Assembly (NCBI GenBank): GCA_017470095.1
Contig: JAFUFC010000020.1
Coordinates: forward strand, 1 to 38,850
Source: Clostridia bacterium
Lineage (GTDB): Bacteria; Bacillota; Clostridia; Christensenellales; Aristaeellaceae
Length of the DNA stretch: 38,850 nucleotides
Direction: 5' to 3'
Both the position numbers and the translations under genes were made by a program. Positions 1 to 7,245 of the stretch are shown here, piece after piece; the stretch's first letter is position 1; every line of letters starts with the position of its first letter. Below the pieces are notes generated by a model. That model searched no databases. It saw only the letters and a program-made list of their open reading frames with translations, and had not been told where the DNA came from.

Positions 1-479
1 CGGAAACCTATGCCATTGATACCGGGAGAATCTACACGACTGGTCAGTCCATGGGCGGCATGACTTCCTTCTATGAGAGCATCGCCTATCCGGATTTCTT
101 TGCAGCTTACCTGTTCGTAGGCAGCCAGTGGGACGTGAGCCAGCTGAGCGGTCTGGAGCAAAAGCCCTTCTTCTACATCGTCGCGGCGGGCGACCCCAAG
201 GCTTCCGCCGGGCAGGCTGAGCTTCTTGCGGCCTTTGATGCGGATAATGCCGTGTACAGCCATGCCGAGTGGAGTGCTCAGGAGAACGCGTCTGCGCAGA
301 ACGACGCCGTCGCTTCTATGCTGGCGGAGGGCCATAATGCGAACTTCGTGACCTTCACGGAGGGCAGCACCATTGCAAACGGGCAGTCCAGCGGGCCTGC
401 CGGAGAGCATATGACATCCTTTGATTACGCTTATAAAATCGAAGCCGTGCGCGATTGGCTGTTCCAGCAGACGAAATAA
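1..479 (+). CDS. alpha/beta hydrolase, 3' part (5' end outside window)
   Basis: The reading frame is open from the window edge to TAA at 477-479, so only the C-terminal ~158 residues are present. A GQSMGG nucleophile elbow (GxSxG type) lies about 15 residues in and supplies the probable catalytic serine. The late GEHMTSFDYAY stretch may hold the catalytic histidine. This layout fits serine esterases of the PHB-depolymerase/feruloyl-esterase/tannase superfamily. The next gene starts 14 bases after the stop and is also an alpha/beta hydrolase, so the two probably form an operon for extracellular ester hydrolysis. The substrate cannot be inferred. A signal peptide, if any, is outside the window. 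Confidence 0.75.
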   Translation, partial: ETYAIDTGRIYTTGQSMGGMTSFYESIAYPDFFAAYLFVGSQWDVSQLSGLEQKPFFYIVAAGDPKASAGQAELLAAFDADNAVYSHAEWSAQENASAQNDAVASMLAEGHNANFVTFTEGSTIANGQSSGPAGEHMTSFDYAYKIEAVRDWLFQQTK

Positions 480-493
480 GGAGAAAAGTTCAG

Positions 494-2320
494 ATGAAAA
501 AGATATTTGCCTGTCTGATGGCGTTGACCCTCGTGTTTTCCTGCGTATCCTGCTTTGCGGAAGGCGAGAATGTGCCCGCAAAGATCGACATGACCAAATG
601 GCAGTACGAAGCCGTGGATGACGTGTACTGGCAGGTTGGCATCAGCTACGCCGCTGCTCCCGCTGACAGCAATTATGAAACCATGGGCATTTTCGTGCCC
701 GGAGCTTACTTCACCGGTACAGACAATGGAGACGGCACCTATACCTGCACTGTCAATGAATCCGGCGCGGCCGGGCAGTATACCGCTGTCACGGCTCCGC
801 TGATCATTCCGGTCAATACGCCCGGTTATTCTGCTATGGCTGCACCCACGGGCTACAACAACTCCATGGGCTATGGCAGCATTTCAGACTATACCAGCGA
901 AGGGATCATTGTACTTTTCGCCGGTGCCCGGGGCCGTGACGCTGGCGCTCCCGCCGGTGTGACAGACTTCAAGGCGGCAATCCGGTATGCACGTTACAAC
1001 AAAGACCTGCTGCCCGGTGACATGGACAGCATTTTCTCCCTGGGCATGAGCGGCGGTGGCGCGCAAAGCGCGCTGATCGGTGCCAGCGGCAACAGCGAGC
1101 TGTATACGCCCTATCTGGCGGCCATCGGCGCGGTGATGACCGAAAGCGACGCGGTGAAGGGCAGCATGTGCTGGTGCCCCATTACGAACCTGGATATCGC
1201 GGATGAAGCCTATGAATGGAATATGGGCAACACCCGCTCCGGTCTCAGCGAGGAGGAGCAGGAATATTCCGACGGCATGGCCCTGGCTTTCGCAGAATAC
1301 ATCAACGGGCTTGTCCTGACCGATGAAAACGGCACCGCGCTGGTGCTGACTGAGAGTGAAGAGGGCATTTATCAGAGCGGTACCTACTACGATTATGTGA
1401 AGCGTGTCATCGAAACTTCCCTGGAGCATTTCCTGAGTGATACCGAATTCCCCTATACAGCTTCCTCCTCCGGCAGCTTCGGCGGCCGGGGCGGCATGGG
1501 CGGTATGCGCGGCGGCAACTTCGGCGGCATGCAGGGCGGATTTGGCGGCCCCGACAACGGAGAAAAGCCTGACTTCGCCAACGGCGAAAAGCCCGATTTT
1601 GGCAATGGCGAAATGCCTGATTTTGGCAATTTCGCTGGAACAGAAGCCGACCAGGAAGCAACCTATGAGGAGAAGGATGGGATTACTCGCACAGAAAGCA
1701 CATCCTCCGCATTGTCCCTCAGCGGTACTTATGAGACAAAGCAGGACTATATTGACGCCTTGAACGCCAACGGTGAATGGGTCACTTGGGATGAGGAAAC
1801 GAACACGGTAACTATTACCAGCGTCGCCGCCTTTACGCAGGCGCTCAAGAACGCCTCCAAGGGCATTGCTGCTTTTGATCAGCTGAACCCCACCCAGGGT
1901 GAGAACATCCTGTTCGGCTACGGCGATGGCAGCGGCGCACACTTTGACGCGATCCTGGCGGGCCTGGTGCACGGCAGCGAATACGAAGCGGCTTTTGCGG
2001 AAGACCTGGCCAAGGTGGATGCGCAGGGAAACACCGTGGACGCACGCTTGAACATGTACAACCCCATGTATTATCTCTCTCCCGCATACGCAGGATACCA
2101 GACTGCTAAACCCGCTGCCTACTGGCGCATCCGCACCGGGATCAATCAGGGTGACACCGCCCTGTGCACGGAAATCGATCTGGCCCTGGCGGCTGCATCC
2201 TATGCCGATGGTACACAGGTGGACTTTGAGACCGTCTGGGGGCAGGGTCACACTGAGGCGGAACGTGCCGGTTCTTCTACAGCCAACTTTATCGCATGGG
2301 TTCAGGAATGTATGGAGTAA
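494..2320 (+). CDS. secreted tannase-like alpha/beta hydrolase
   Basis: The start at 494 is chosen because AAGGAG lies just upstream (478-484) and the product then opens with a signal peptide (MKKIFACLMALTLVFS, then CFAEG). The mature protein has a nucleophile elbow GMSGGG and, near the C-terminus, YWRIRTG, a GDT motif and GQGHTE. These match the order of Ser, Asp and His regions in subtype-B bacterial tannases (family knowledge). Between them is a low-complexity insert of Gly/Met/Arg repeats followed by three imperfect NGEKPDF-like repeats (about 1480-1630), which is unusual for the family and may be a surface-exposed linker. Length is 608 aa. Tannase, feruloyl-esterase and other ester substrates cannot be separated from sequence alone. 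Confidence 0.75.
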   Translation: MKKIFACLMALTLVFSCVSCFAEGENVPAKIDMTKWQYEAVDDVYWQVGISYAAAPADSNYETMGIFVPGAYFTGTDNGDGTYTCTVNESGAAGQYTAVTAPLIIPVNTPGYSAMAAPTGYNNSMGYGSISDYTSEGIIVLFAGARGRDAGAPAGVTDFKAAIRYARYNKDLLPGDMDSIFSLGMSGGGAQSALIGASGNSELYTPYLAAIGAVMTESDAVKGSMCWCPITNLDIADEAYEWNMGNTRSGLSEEEQEYSDGMALAFAEYINGLVLTDENGTALVLTESEEGIYQSGTYYDYVKRVIETSLEHFLSDTEFPYTASSSGSFGGRGGMGGMRGGNFGGMQGGFGGPDNGEKPDFANGEKPDFGNGEMPDFGNFAGTEADQEATYEEKDGITRTESTSSALSLSGTYETKQDYIDALNANGEWVTWDEETNTVTITSVAAFTQALKNASKGIAAFDQLNPTQGENILFGYGDGSGAHFDAILAGLVHGSEYEAAFAEDLAKVDAQGNTVDARLNMYNPMYYLSPAYAGYQTAKPAAYWRIRTGINQGDTALCTEIDLALAAASYADGTQVDFETVWGQGHTEAERAGSSTANFIAWVQECME

Positions 2321-2343
2321 TAAAAAGCAAATCAATCTCTAAG

Positions 2344-2370
2344 GCGCCGTCCATTCAGGCGGCGCTTTTT
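2344..2370 (+). terminator. rho-independent terminator of the hydrolase operon
   Basis: GCGCCG (2344-2349) pairs perfectly with CGGCGC (2360-2365), followed by five T (2366-2370). It lies 24 bases after the esterase stop. Confidence 0.85.
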
Positions 2371-2460
2371 GTAATTTTATGAACTTTGTTATGATTCGCC
2401 CATTCAGCAGGGCTAAACTGTATGGTTTATAAACCGGCTTTTTTCTGTCCGCTTCTTCCA

Positions 2461-2490
2461 TTGCTTTTCTGAAACGGAATGTGATAAAAT
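2461..2490 (+). promoter_or_regulatory. probable sigma-A promoter of the MATE-kinase gene
   Basis: TTGCTT (2461-2466) and TAAAAT (2485-2490) are separated by 18 bases. Transcription would begin near 2497, leaving a leader of roughly 145 bases before the MATE-kinase start. Between the terminator at 2370 and this promoter I see no gene, only a 12-bp palindrome GGTTTATAAACC at 2424-2435. Confidence 0.55.
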
Positions 2491-2495
2491 CGCAT

Positions 2496-2513
2496 TTGCC
2501 TGATTACAGGCAA
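2496..2513 (+). promoter_or_regulatory. perfect inverted repeat at the transcription start
   Basis: TTGCCTG (2496-2502) and CAGGCAA (2507-2513) are perfect inverted repeats around an ATTA spacer. The repeat sits directly downstream of the -10 box, where a repressor operator or a first leader hairpin would be expected. No regulator gene for it is identifiable here. Confidence 0.5.
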
Positions 2514-2521
2514 CAAAATTT

Positions 2522-2611
2522 CATAAGCAATGAGATTGCTCCCATCTCTGGGAAACGACGAAACATGCAGCGCAAAAGCGCGTAAGTCTGATGACGGTGC
2601 GGTTGCTTCAT
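2522..2611 (+). ncRNA. structured 5' leader of the MATE-kinase gene, riboswitch candidate
   Basis: Complementary segments enclose the leader: CATAAGCAA (2522-2530) can pair with TTGCTTCATG (2603-2612), with one bulged C. Inside are hairpins CCCA/TGGG (2541-2552) and GCGC/GCGC with an AAAA loop (2570-2581). An alternative hairpin AGCAAT/ATTGCT (2526-2540) competes with the closing stem. A closed multi-branch fold with a competing alternative is the usual design of a riboswitch. I could not match it to a known class (guanidine, c-di-GMP, fluoride, preQ1 and ZTP consensus sequences do not fit). The fold is inferred by eye. Confidence 0.4.
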
Positions 2612-2643
2612 GGAAAGTTATTTTTCTTGGAGGTGGGTTTTCT

Positions 2644-4656
2644 ATGTCTGAACGAAACGATTACCTGGGAAAAGAGAAGGTATGGACGCTGCTGCGCAAA
2701 TTTTCCGTTCCCTGCATCCTGTCCATGGTCATTGGCGCGCTGTACAATATTGTCGATCAGCTGTTCATTGGTAACAGCCGATTGGGATATTTCGGCAATG
2801 CCGCCACGTCAATCGTGTATCCCATTACCATCATCGTGCTGGCCTTTGGCCTGATGTGGGGCGATGGTTGCGCCACCTATCTGAGAATTTGCCAGGGAAA
2901 GAAGGATACCTCGCGTATCCACAAAGCGATCGGCGGGTGTATTACCTGTTCCGTGGCAGTAGGCGTGATCGTTGTCATTCTTTGCGCATTATTTGCCGAT
3001 GGAATCCTTGGAGCCTTCGGCGCATTCGGAGAAACGCTGGCTTATGCCCAAGAATACCTGTATGTACTTCTGTTCGGTATTCCGTTTTATCTGGTCGCCA
3101 CCATGCTGGTCAGCATCGTGCGCGCCGATGGCAATCCCCGGTATTCCATGATCGCCACCTGCACGGGCTGCATCGTCAATATCATCCTTGATCCGGTGTT
3201 CATCTATGCTTTTGATATGGGCATGACCGGCGCTGCCCTGGCCACGGTGATCGGGCAGATGAGCTGCTTTATTTTCATGATGGCGTATATTCCCCGGTAT
3301 CAGACCTTCCGCCCGACCCGGAAGGCGTTGATCCCGGACATGAAGGAAGTGCGCATTGCTTCCCAATACGGCATTTCTTCCTTCCTGACCAATATTTCCA
3401 CCGTGACGCTCTCCATTGTTACCAATATTCTGCTGGCCCGGTACGGTATGAGCAGCGTGTATGGCGCGGATATTCCTATTGCCGTCATCGGCATTGTCTT
3501 TAAGGTCTTCGGTATCATCATTTCCATTGCCGTAGGCATCGCCGTGGGCGGTCAACCCATCTTGGGCTTCAACTTCGGCGCAGGCAACATGGATCGTGTG
3601 AAAGAAACCTTCCGCAAGATCATGCTGTGCAACCTGATTGTTGGGATCATCGCGACGCTGCTAGTGGAAGGTATTCCGCATATCATCATCAGCTGGTTCG
3701 GCGAAGGCAGCGAATTATACATTCATTACGCTGTGCTGGCATTCCGCATCTATATGGGCCTGATTCTGTTCACCTGCGTGACGAAAGCTACGGCGATTTT
3801 CTTCCAGTCCCTGGGCAAGCCCATCACGGCGATCGCTGTGGCGCTGTCCCGAGATATCGTATTTCTGATTCCTGGCCTGTTCTTGTTTGCGTCCCTGGGC
3901 GGCGCGGAAAAGGGCATCGAAACATTGCTGTGGGCGGCTCCCGTATCGGATGTATTGTCGATTATCCTGTGCGGTATTTTGCTGGCCGTGTTCTTCAAAA
4001 AAGACGCTGCCGCGGACGAAAAGCAAACCGCGCCCAGTACGCAGACGCGCCGCAGCCCTGCGGCACAGGGTTCTTCTTATGCAATCTGTATTGGGCGCAA
4101 TTACGGCGCAGGCGGTCGATCGGTGGGCAAGCTGGCGGCAGAAAAGCTGGGGATTGCTTACTATGATTCTGAACTGCTGGAAGAAGCCGCCAGGAGTTCC
4201 GGGCTGAGCCGCAAATACCTGGAAAGTCGGGACGAAAAGACGGTGATCCTGGCCCCGCTTTATCAAAGTGTAGGCTTTGGTACAGAAGCATACAAGCCTT
4301 TGGAGCAGAAGGCTGCGGAAGCTCAGCGGGAAATTATTGAAAAGATCGCCTCCGAAGGGCCTTGCGTGATCGTAGGCCGCCGCGCCGACCTGGTGCTGAG
4401 AAACAAAACGAAGGTGCTTTCCGTGTTTGTTTGCGGCTCCGAAGAAAAAAGGATTCAGCGCGTGATGCAGCGAGAAAAGCTGACGGAAAAAGAAGCCAAG
4501 CAGAAAATCACAAAAGCAGACCGGGAACGGGCTATGTATTACAATCAGGCTTCTTCCGCCAAATGGGGCGAGCCGGGCAGCTATGATCTGTGCGTGAATA
4601 CCGATTATTTGACCGTAGATGCGGCCGCTCAGCTGATTGTCAATGTCGTCAAGTAA
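2644..4656 (+). CDS. MATE exporter fused to a cytidylate-kinase-like domain
   Basis: The ATG at 2644 follows GGAGG (2630-2634) and is preferred over in-frame codons upstream, which fall in the leader. Residues 1 to about 450 are a complete MATE (MepA-type) Na+/H+-coupled drug exporter, with the usual LYNIVDQLFIG stretch in helix 1 and helix-rich repeats. A charged linker (about 455-477) leads to residues 478-670, a P-loop kinase domain of the cytidylate-kinase-like family: GRNYGAGGRSVGK near its start, a VGRRAD motif, then an Arg-rich lid region. The linker and kinase continue in one frame with no stop. The C-terminal domain should be cytoplasmic. Both domains appear full length, so a sequencing frameshift is unlikely. 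A nucleotide substrate and a link between kinase and export are inference only. Confidence 0.85.
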   Translation: MSERNDYLGKEKVWTLLRKFSVPCILSMVIGALYNIVDQLFIGNSRLGYFGNAATSIVYPITIIVLAFGLMWGDGCATYLRICQGKKDTSRIHKAIGGCITCSVAVGVIVVILCALFADGILGAFGAFGETLAYAQEYLYVLLFGIPFYLVATMLVSIVRADGNPRYSMIATCTGCIVNIILDPVFIYAFDMGMTGAALATVIGQMSCFIFMMAYIPRYQTFRPTRKALIPDMKEVRIASQYGISSFLTNISTVTLSIVTNILLARYGMSSVYGADIPIAVIGIVFKVFGIIISIAVGIAVGGQPILGFNFGAGNMDRVKETFRKIMLCNLIVGIIATLLVEGIPHIIISWFGEGSELYIHYAVLAFRIYMGLILFTCVTKATAIFFQSLGKPITAIAVALSRDIVFLIPGLFLFASLGGAEKGIETLLWAAPVSDVLSIILCGILLAVFFKKDAAADEKQTAPSTQTRRSPAAQGSSYAICIGRNYGAGGRSVGKLAAEKLGIAYYDSELLEEAARSSGLSRKYLESRDEKTVILAPLYQSVGFGTEAYKPLEQKAAEAQREIIEKIASEGPCVIVGRRADLVLRNKTKVLSVFVCGSEEKRIQRVMQREKLTEKEAKQKITKADRERAMYYNQASSAKWGEPGSYDLCVNTDYLTVDAAAQLIVNVVK

Positions 4657-4666
4657 TGATGCAAAC

Positions 4667-4695
4667 TTGACGTTTTTGTAAAAACGGGTTATAAT
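4667..4695 (+). promoter_or_regulatory. sigma-A promoter of the carD operon
   Basis: TTGACG (4667-4672) and a perfect TATAAT (4690-4695) are 17 bases apart, close to the ideal sigma-A promoter. Transcription should start near 4702, about 93 bases before the carD ATG. Confidence 0.85.
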
Positions 4696-4715
4696 ATATA
4701 CCGTAATCAACATGG

Positions 4716-4778
4716 CACGATACATGCGTATTTGCGCGCAGACACGATACAGCGATGTGTCGTGTTTTTTTGTATCGT
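4716..4778 (+). promoter_or_regulatory. leader attenuator of the carD operon
   Basis: ACACGATACA (4742-4751) pairs over ten bases, one of them G-U, with TGTGTCGTGT (4756-4765) around a GCGA tetraloop. Seven T follow (4765-4771), which makes an intrinsic terminator 8-10 bases before the ribosome binding site. A second copy of the 5' arm, CACGATACAT (4716-4725), can pair with the same 3' arm. TGTATCGT (4771-4778) is the exact complement of ACGATACA in both copies. The leader can therefore adopt mutually exclusive hairpins, the signature of conditional termination. A related hairpin precedes the MATE gene at 11572. Confidence 0.65.
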
Positions 4779-4794
4779 AAAAGAAGGTGACAGA

Positions 4795-5277
4795 ATGTTT
4801 CAAGCTGGAGACTATGTGATGTACGGCAGTAACGGACTGTGCCTGATCGAAAAGATTGGCGTGCCCAGCTTCCAGCCATCCAAAGGCAGCCCGGATTACT
4901 ATTTCCTGCGGAAAACGGAGGACAACAGCCGGATTTATGTGCCGGTGGATACGCCGCTGCCCATTCGCTGCCCCATGACGAAGGAAGAGGCGGAAAGCCT
5001 GCTGAATGTCCTTCGCCTCCAGAAAGCGGAGATTCCGGTCAAGCACGATCAGAAAACCATTGTCAAGCTGTGCAAGGATACGCTGCGTCCCCAAACGGCC
5101 CAAGCCACGGCTTCTGTCATCCAGCTGCTGCACGCCCTGCATCCCACCGGAAAAATGTCGGGAGAGGAAGAAATGATTCTGAAAAAAGCCGAAAGCAGGC
5201 TATGCGGAGAGCTGGCTTATTCTCTGCATATCACCTCGAAAGAAGCAGGCAGCAAGCTGCGCACTGCTTTGAGTTGA
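4795..5277 (+). CDS. CarD-family transcriptional regulator
   Basis: The 160-residue product begins FQAGDYVMYGSNGLCLIEKI, the beta-barrel RNA-polymerase-interaction domain of the CarD/CdnL/TRCF family. A helical C-terminal domain runs from about residue 60 and corresponds to the DNA-binding part. CarD proteins bind the RNA polymerase beta subunit and stabilise open promoter complexes (family knowledge). The ATG at 4795 has AGAAGGTGA just upstream; the in-frame codons further upstream fall within the leader hairpin. The gene is first in a three-gene unit with a near-consensus promoter and an attenuator. The stop is TGA. Confidence 0.85.
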   Translation: MFQAGDYVMYGSNGLCLIEKIGVPSFQPSKGSPDYYFLRKTEDNSRIYVPVDTPLPIRCPMTKEEAESLLNVLRLQKAEIPVKHDQKTIVKLCKDTLRPQTAQATASVIQLLHALHPTGKMSGEEEMILKKAESRLCGELAYSLHITSKEAGSKLRTALS

Positions 5278-5290
5278 AGGAGGGAGCATC

Positions 5291-5494
5291 TTGAATTTCA
5301 AAAACGCATCCGTGACCCACAAGCGGTTCGGCAGCGGCACCGTACAGTCCCTGGATGGGAAGGCCCTGACCATCTGGTTTCAGCAATATGGTGCGCGTAC
5401 CTTCCGCTTCCCGGATATTTTTCAAACAGATCTAAAAACCGATGACCCTATTTTCGCTCGTTATGTGGCGGAAGCGCTGTTAGTAAAAGAATGA
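5291..5494 (+). CDS. small beta-barrel-like hypothetical protein
   Basis: The start is a TTG at 5291, preceded by AAGGAGGGAG (5277-5286), a strong ribosome binding site that decides it. The gene begins 13 bases after carD. The 67-residue product has the pattern HKRFGSGTV, then ALTIWF and TFRFPDIF, alternating strands typical of a small SH3/Tudor-like barrel seen in Clostridia hypothetical proteins. I assign no function. Co-transcription with carD suggests a role linked to transcription or nucleic acids, but that is inference. Confidence 0.7.
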   Translation: MNFKNASVTHKRFGSGTVQSLDGKALTIWFQQYGARTFRFPDIFQTDLKTDDPIFARYVAEALLVKE

Positions 5495-5505
5495 GGTGAG
5501 TGATC

Positions 5506-5754
5506 ATGAAACGAATCCAAGCCGCTTGTATCTACCAAACCCTGCTGTTCTCTCAAAAGCCTGACGCCGGTTATACCAGGGAGCAGGCGTTAGACATCAG
5601 CCGTCGAGAGGTAGAGCATTACAAACATCAGTTGGAAAGAACCCAAACCCGGTACCAGATCACAGATCAAAAAGAACAGGAAGATGGTTCCATCCTGATT
5701 CGGGTGAGAAAGCAATATAATACCAAGGCCGCTGTGGAAGAGTACTTCGCATAG
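5506..5754 (+). CDS. small hypothetical protein, third gene of the carD unit
   Basis: An 82-residue soluble protein whose ATG at 5506 follows GAGGTGAG (5493-5500). A GTG at 5500 is a weaker alternative because it overlaps that site. The product has an amphipathic helical first half (with EQALDISRREVEHYKHQL) and a beta-like end with ILIRVRKQY. No domain is recognised. It begins 11 bases after the preceding gene and is followed by the operon terminator, so it belongs to the carD transcript. Confidence 0.65.
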   Translation: MKRIQAACIYQTLLFSQKPDAGYTREQALDISRREVEHYKHQLERTQTRYQITDQKEQEDGSILIRVRKQYNTKAAVEEYFA

Positions 5755-5768
5755 CTCCCCAAACATCA

Positions 5769-5810
5769 ATCCCCGCAGAACGACGTTCCTTCGTCCTGCG
5801 GGGATTTTTT
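5769..5810 (+). terminator. rho-independent terminator of the carD operon
   Basis: ATCCCCGCAG (5769-5778) pairs perfectly with CTGCGGGGAT (5796-5805), followed by a T run to 5810. The A-rich 5' side means it may also end the convergent MATE transcript on the minus strand. Confidence 0.9.
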
Positions 5811-5830
5811 ATGAAATCAATCCTTTTCTC

Positions 5831-7171
5831 TTATAGCAAAAGCTTTTTGTTCAGTTCTTTTTTGAACCGTATGATCACATAGACCGCGGCACATGTTTCA
5901 GCAATCCAGACCGCAAACCAAGCGTAAGGAAAACCCAAAAGTCGTTTGAACATATAAAAACAGGGGAGCAATAAAACAACTTGGCGAATACCGGTGCCGA
6001 TCATGTTGATCATGCCGTTGCCCAAGCCCGAGGCACACAGCCCCAGGATCATGGTGATAGAGGCCAGGGCGAAGGTGACGCAAATGATGCGGATGGCAGG
6101 AATGCCCAGGGAAAGCATCTCCTCGCTGGCGTTGAACAGGCTGAGCAATTGCCCCGGCAGCGCCAGAAACAGCGCTGTGAACAGAAGTCCCAGGGCGATT
6201 CCCCATTTCAGAGCGGTCTTCACTGTTTCCCGGATACGGTCGGGATTCTTTGCGCCGAAATTATAGCCGATGATGGGCAGGCAGGCCTGTCCCAATCCGT
6301 TCATGGGCATGAAGAGGAAGCTTTGCAGGCGGAAATAGGCCCCGAAGAAGGCCACCGCCGTGCCCGCGCCTAAAATGGCGTTCATGCCGAAATTCATCAC
6401 AGAGCCCATGGCCTGCATGATGATGGTGGGGAAGCCCACCTTGTAGATGGCGGCGACGATCTTCTTTTCCAGGCGGAAGCCTTTGAAGCTGATTTTCACT
6501 TCCGGATTGCGGAATATATTCAGCAGCAGCGACGTAACGGCTCCCAGCCATTGGCCGATCACCGTGGCAATGGCAGCGCCCCGGACGCCCATATCCAGAG
6601 TGAAAATGAAAATAGGGTCCAGGATGATGTTGGTGCCCGCGCCGACGATCAGGGAAACCATGCTGAGCCCCGTCTTGCCGCTGGCCTGCAGGAAGCGCTG
6701 GATCATGGTTTCCAGAAAGGAACCGGTGCAAAACAGCGTGACGATACGCAGATAGTCTGCGCACATCGATGCGGTTTCTGTATCGCCGGTCATGGCCTTT
6801 GCAATGGCATCGGCAAAGAAGCATCCCACCAGGATGAACAAAAGGGAACTGAGCGCCGCCAGCACCAGGCCGGTGGCCGCGCCCTTGCTCACTTCATCAT
6901 GCTTCTTCTGCCCCAGCAGACGGGACAGAAGCGCGTTGATGCCCACCGCCGTACCCACGCCCAGGGCGATCATCAGGATCTGCACGGGATAGGCCAAGGA
7001 CGTGGCCGTCAGCGCCTTTTCCGATATACGGGACACATAAATGCTGTCCACAATATTGTACAGCGACTGCACCAGCAACGACAGCATCAGGGGGATTGCC
7101 ATGGTCAAGAGCAGTTTGGGGACGGGCATGACGCCCATTTTGTTTTGCTTAGCTCTCTGTTCATCCTGCAT
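5831..7171 (-). CDS. MATE family efflux transporter
   Basis: A 446-residue integral membrane protein with the MATE pattern of two six-helix halves. It opens with MPVPKLLLTMAIPLMLSLLV and LYNIVDSIYV, repeats a GAGTNIILDPIF segment in the first half and PIIGYNFGA in the second. The ATG at 7171 has GGAGG eight bases upstream. It is the last gene of the minus-strand cluster running from 9996 (secreted protein, FMN/FAD reductase, MATE), 74 bases after the reductase stop. Its C-terminal 110 residues closely resemble the MATE fragment at the right end of the window, so the two are recent paralogues. The substrate is unknown. Confidence 0.9.
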   Translation of the reverse strand: MQDEQRAKQNKMGVMPVPKLLLTMAIPLMLSLLVQSLYNIVDSIYVSRISEKALTATSLAYPVQILMIALGVGTAVGINALLSRLLGQKKHDEVSKGAATGLVLAALSSLLFILVGCFFADAIAKAMTGDTETASMCADYLRIVTLFCTGSFLETMIQRFLQASGKTGLSMVSLIVGAGTNIILDPIFIFTLDMGVRGAAIATVIGQWLGAVTSLLLNIFRNPEVKISFKGFRLEKKIVAAIYKVGFPTIIMQAMGSVMNFGMNAILGAGTAVAFFGAYFRLQSFLFMPMNGLGQACLPIIGYNFGAKNPDRIRETVKTALKWGIALGLLFTALFLALPGQLLSLFNASEEMLSLGIPAIRIICVTFALASITMILGLCASGLGNGMINMIGTGIRQVVLLLPCFYMFKRLLGFPYAWFAVWIAETCAAVYVIIRFKKELNKKLLL

Positions 7172-7245
7172 GTTGTAAGCCTCCAGGAAGTCAAGGGAGG
7201 CGGCAGGTATTCCGCCTGCTGTCTCCCGTTTTATAGTGTAGTAGT

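Noticed and set aside
884-2335. Long minus-strand open frame opposite the tannase-like gene
   Set aside because: It mirrors the plus-strand gene, has no ribosome binding site or family pattern, and is a result of codon bias.
2424-2435. Palindrome GGTTTATAAACC as a regulatory site
   Set aside because: It is short, AT-rich in the centre and lies between a terminator and the next promoter with no further support.
2461-2643. Fluoride riboswitch because of CTGATGAC near 2588
   Set aside because: The 5' half of the fluoride consensus (GGxGATGG and GTTCxCC) is not present.
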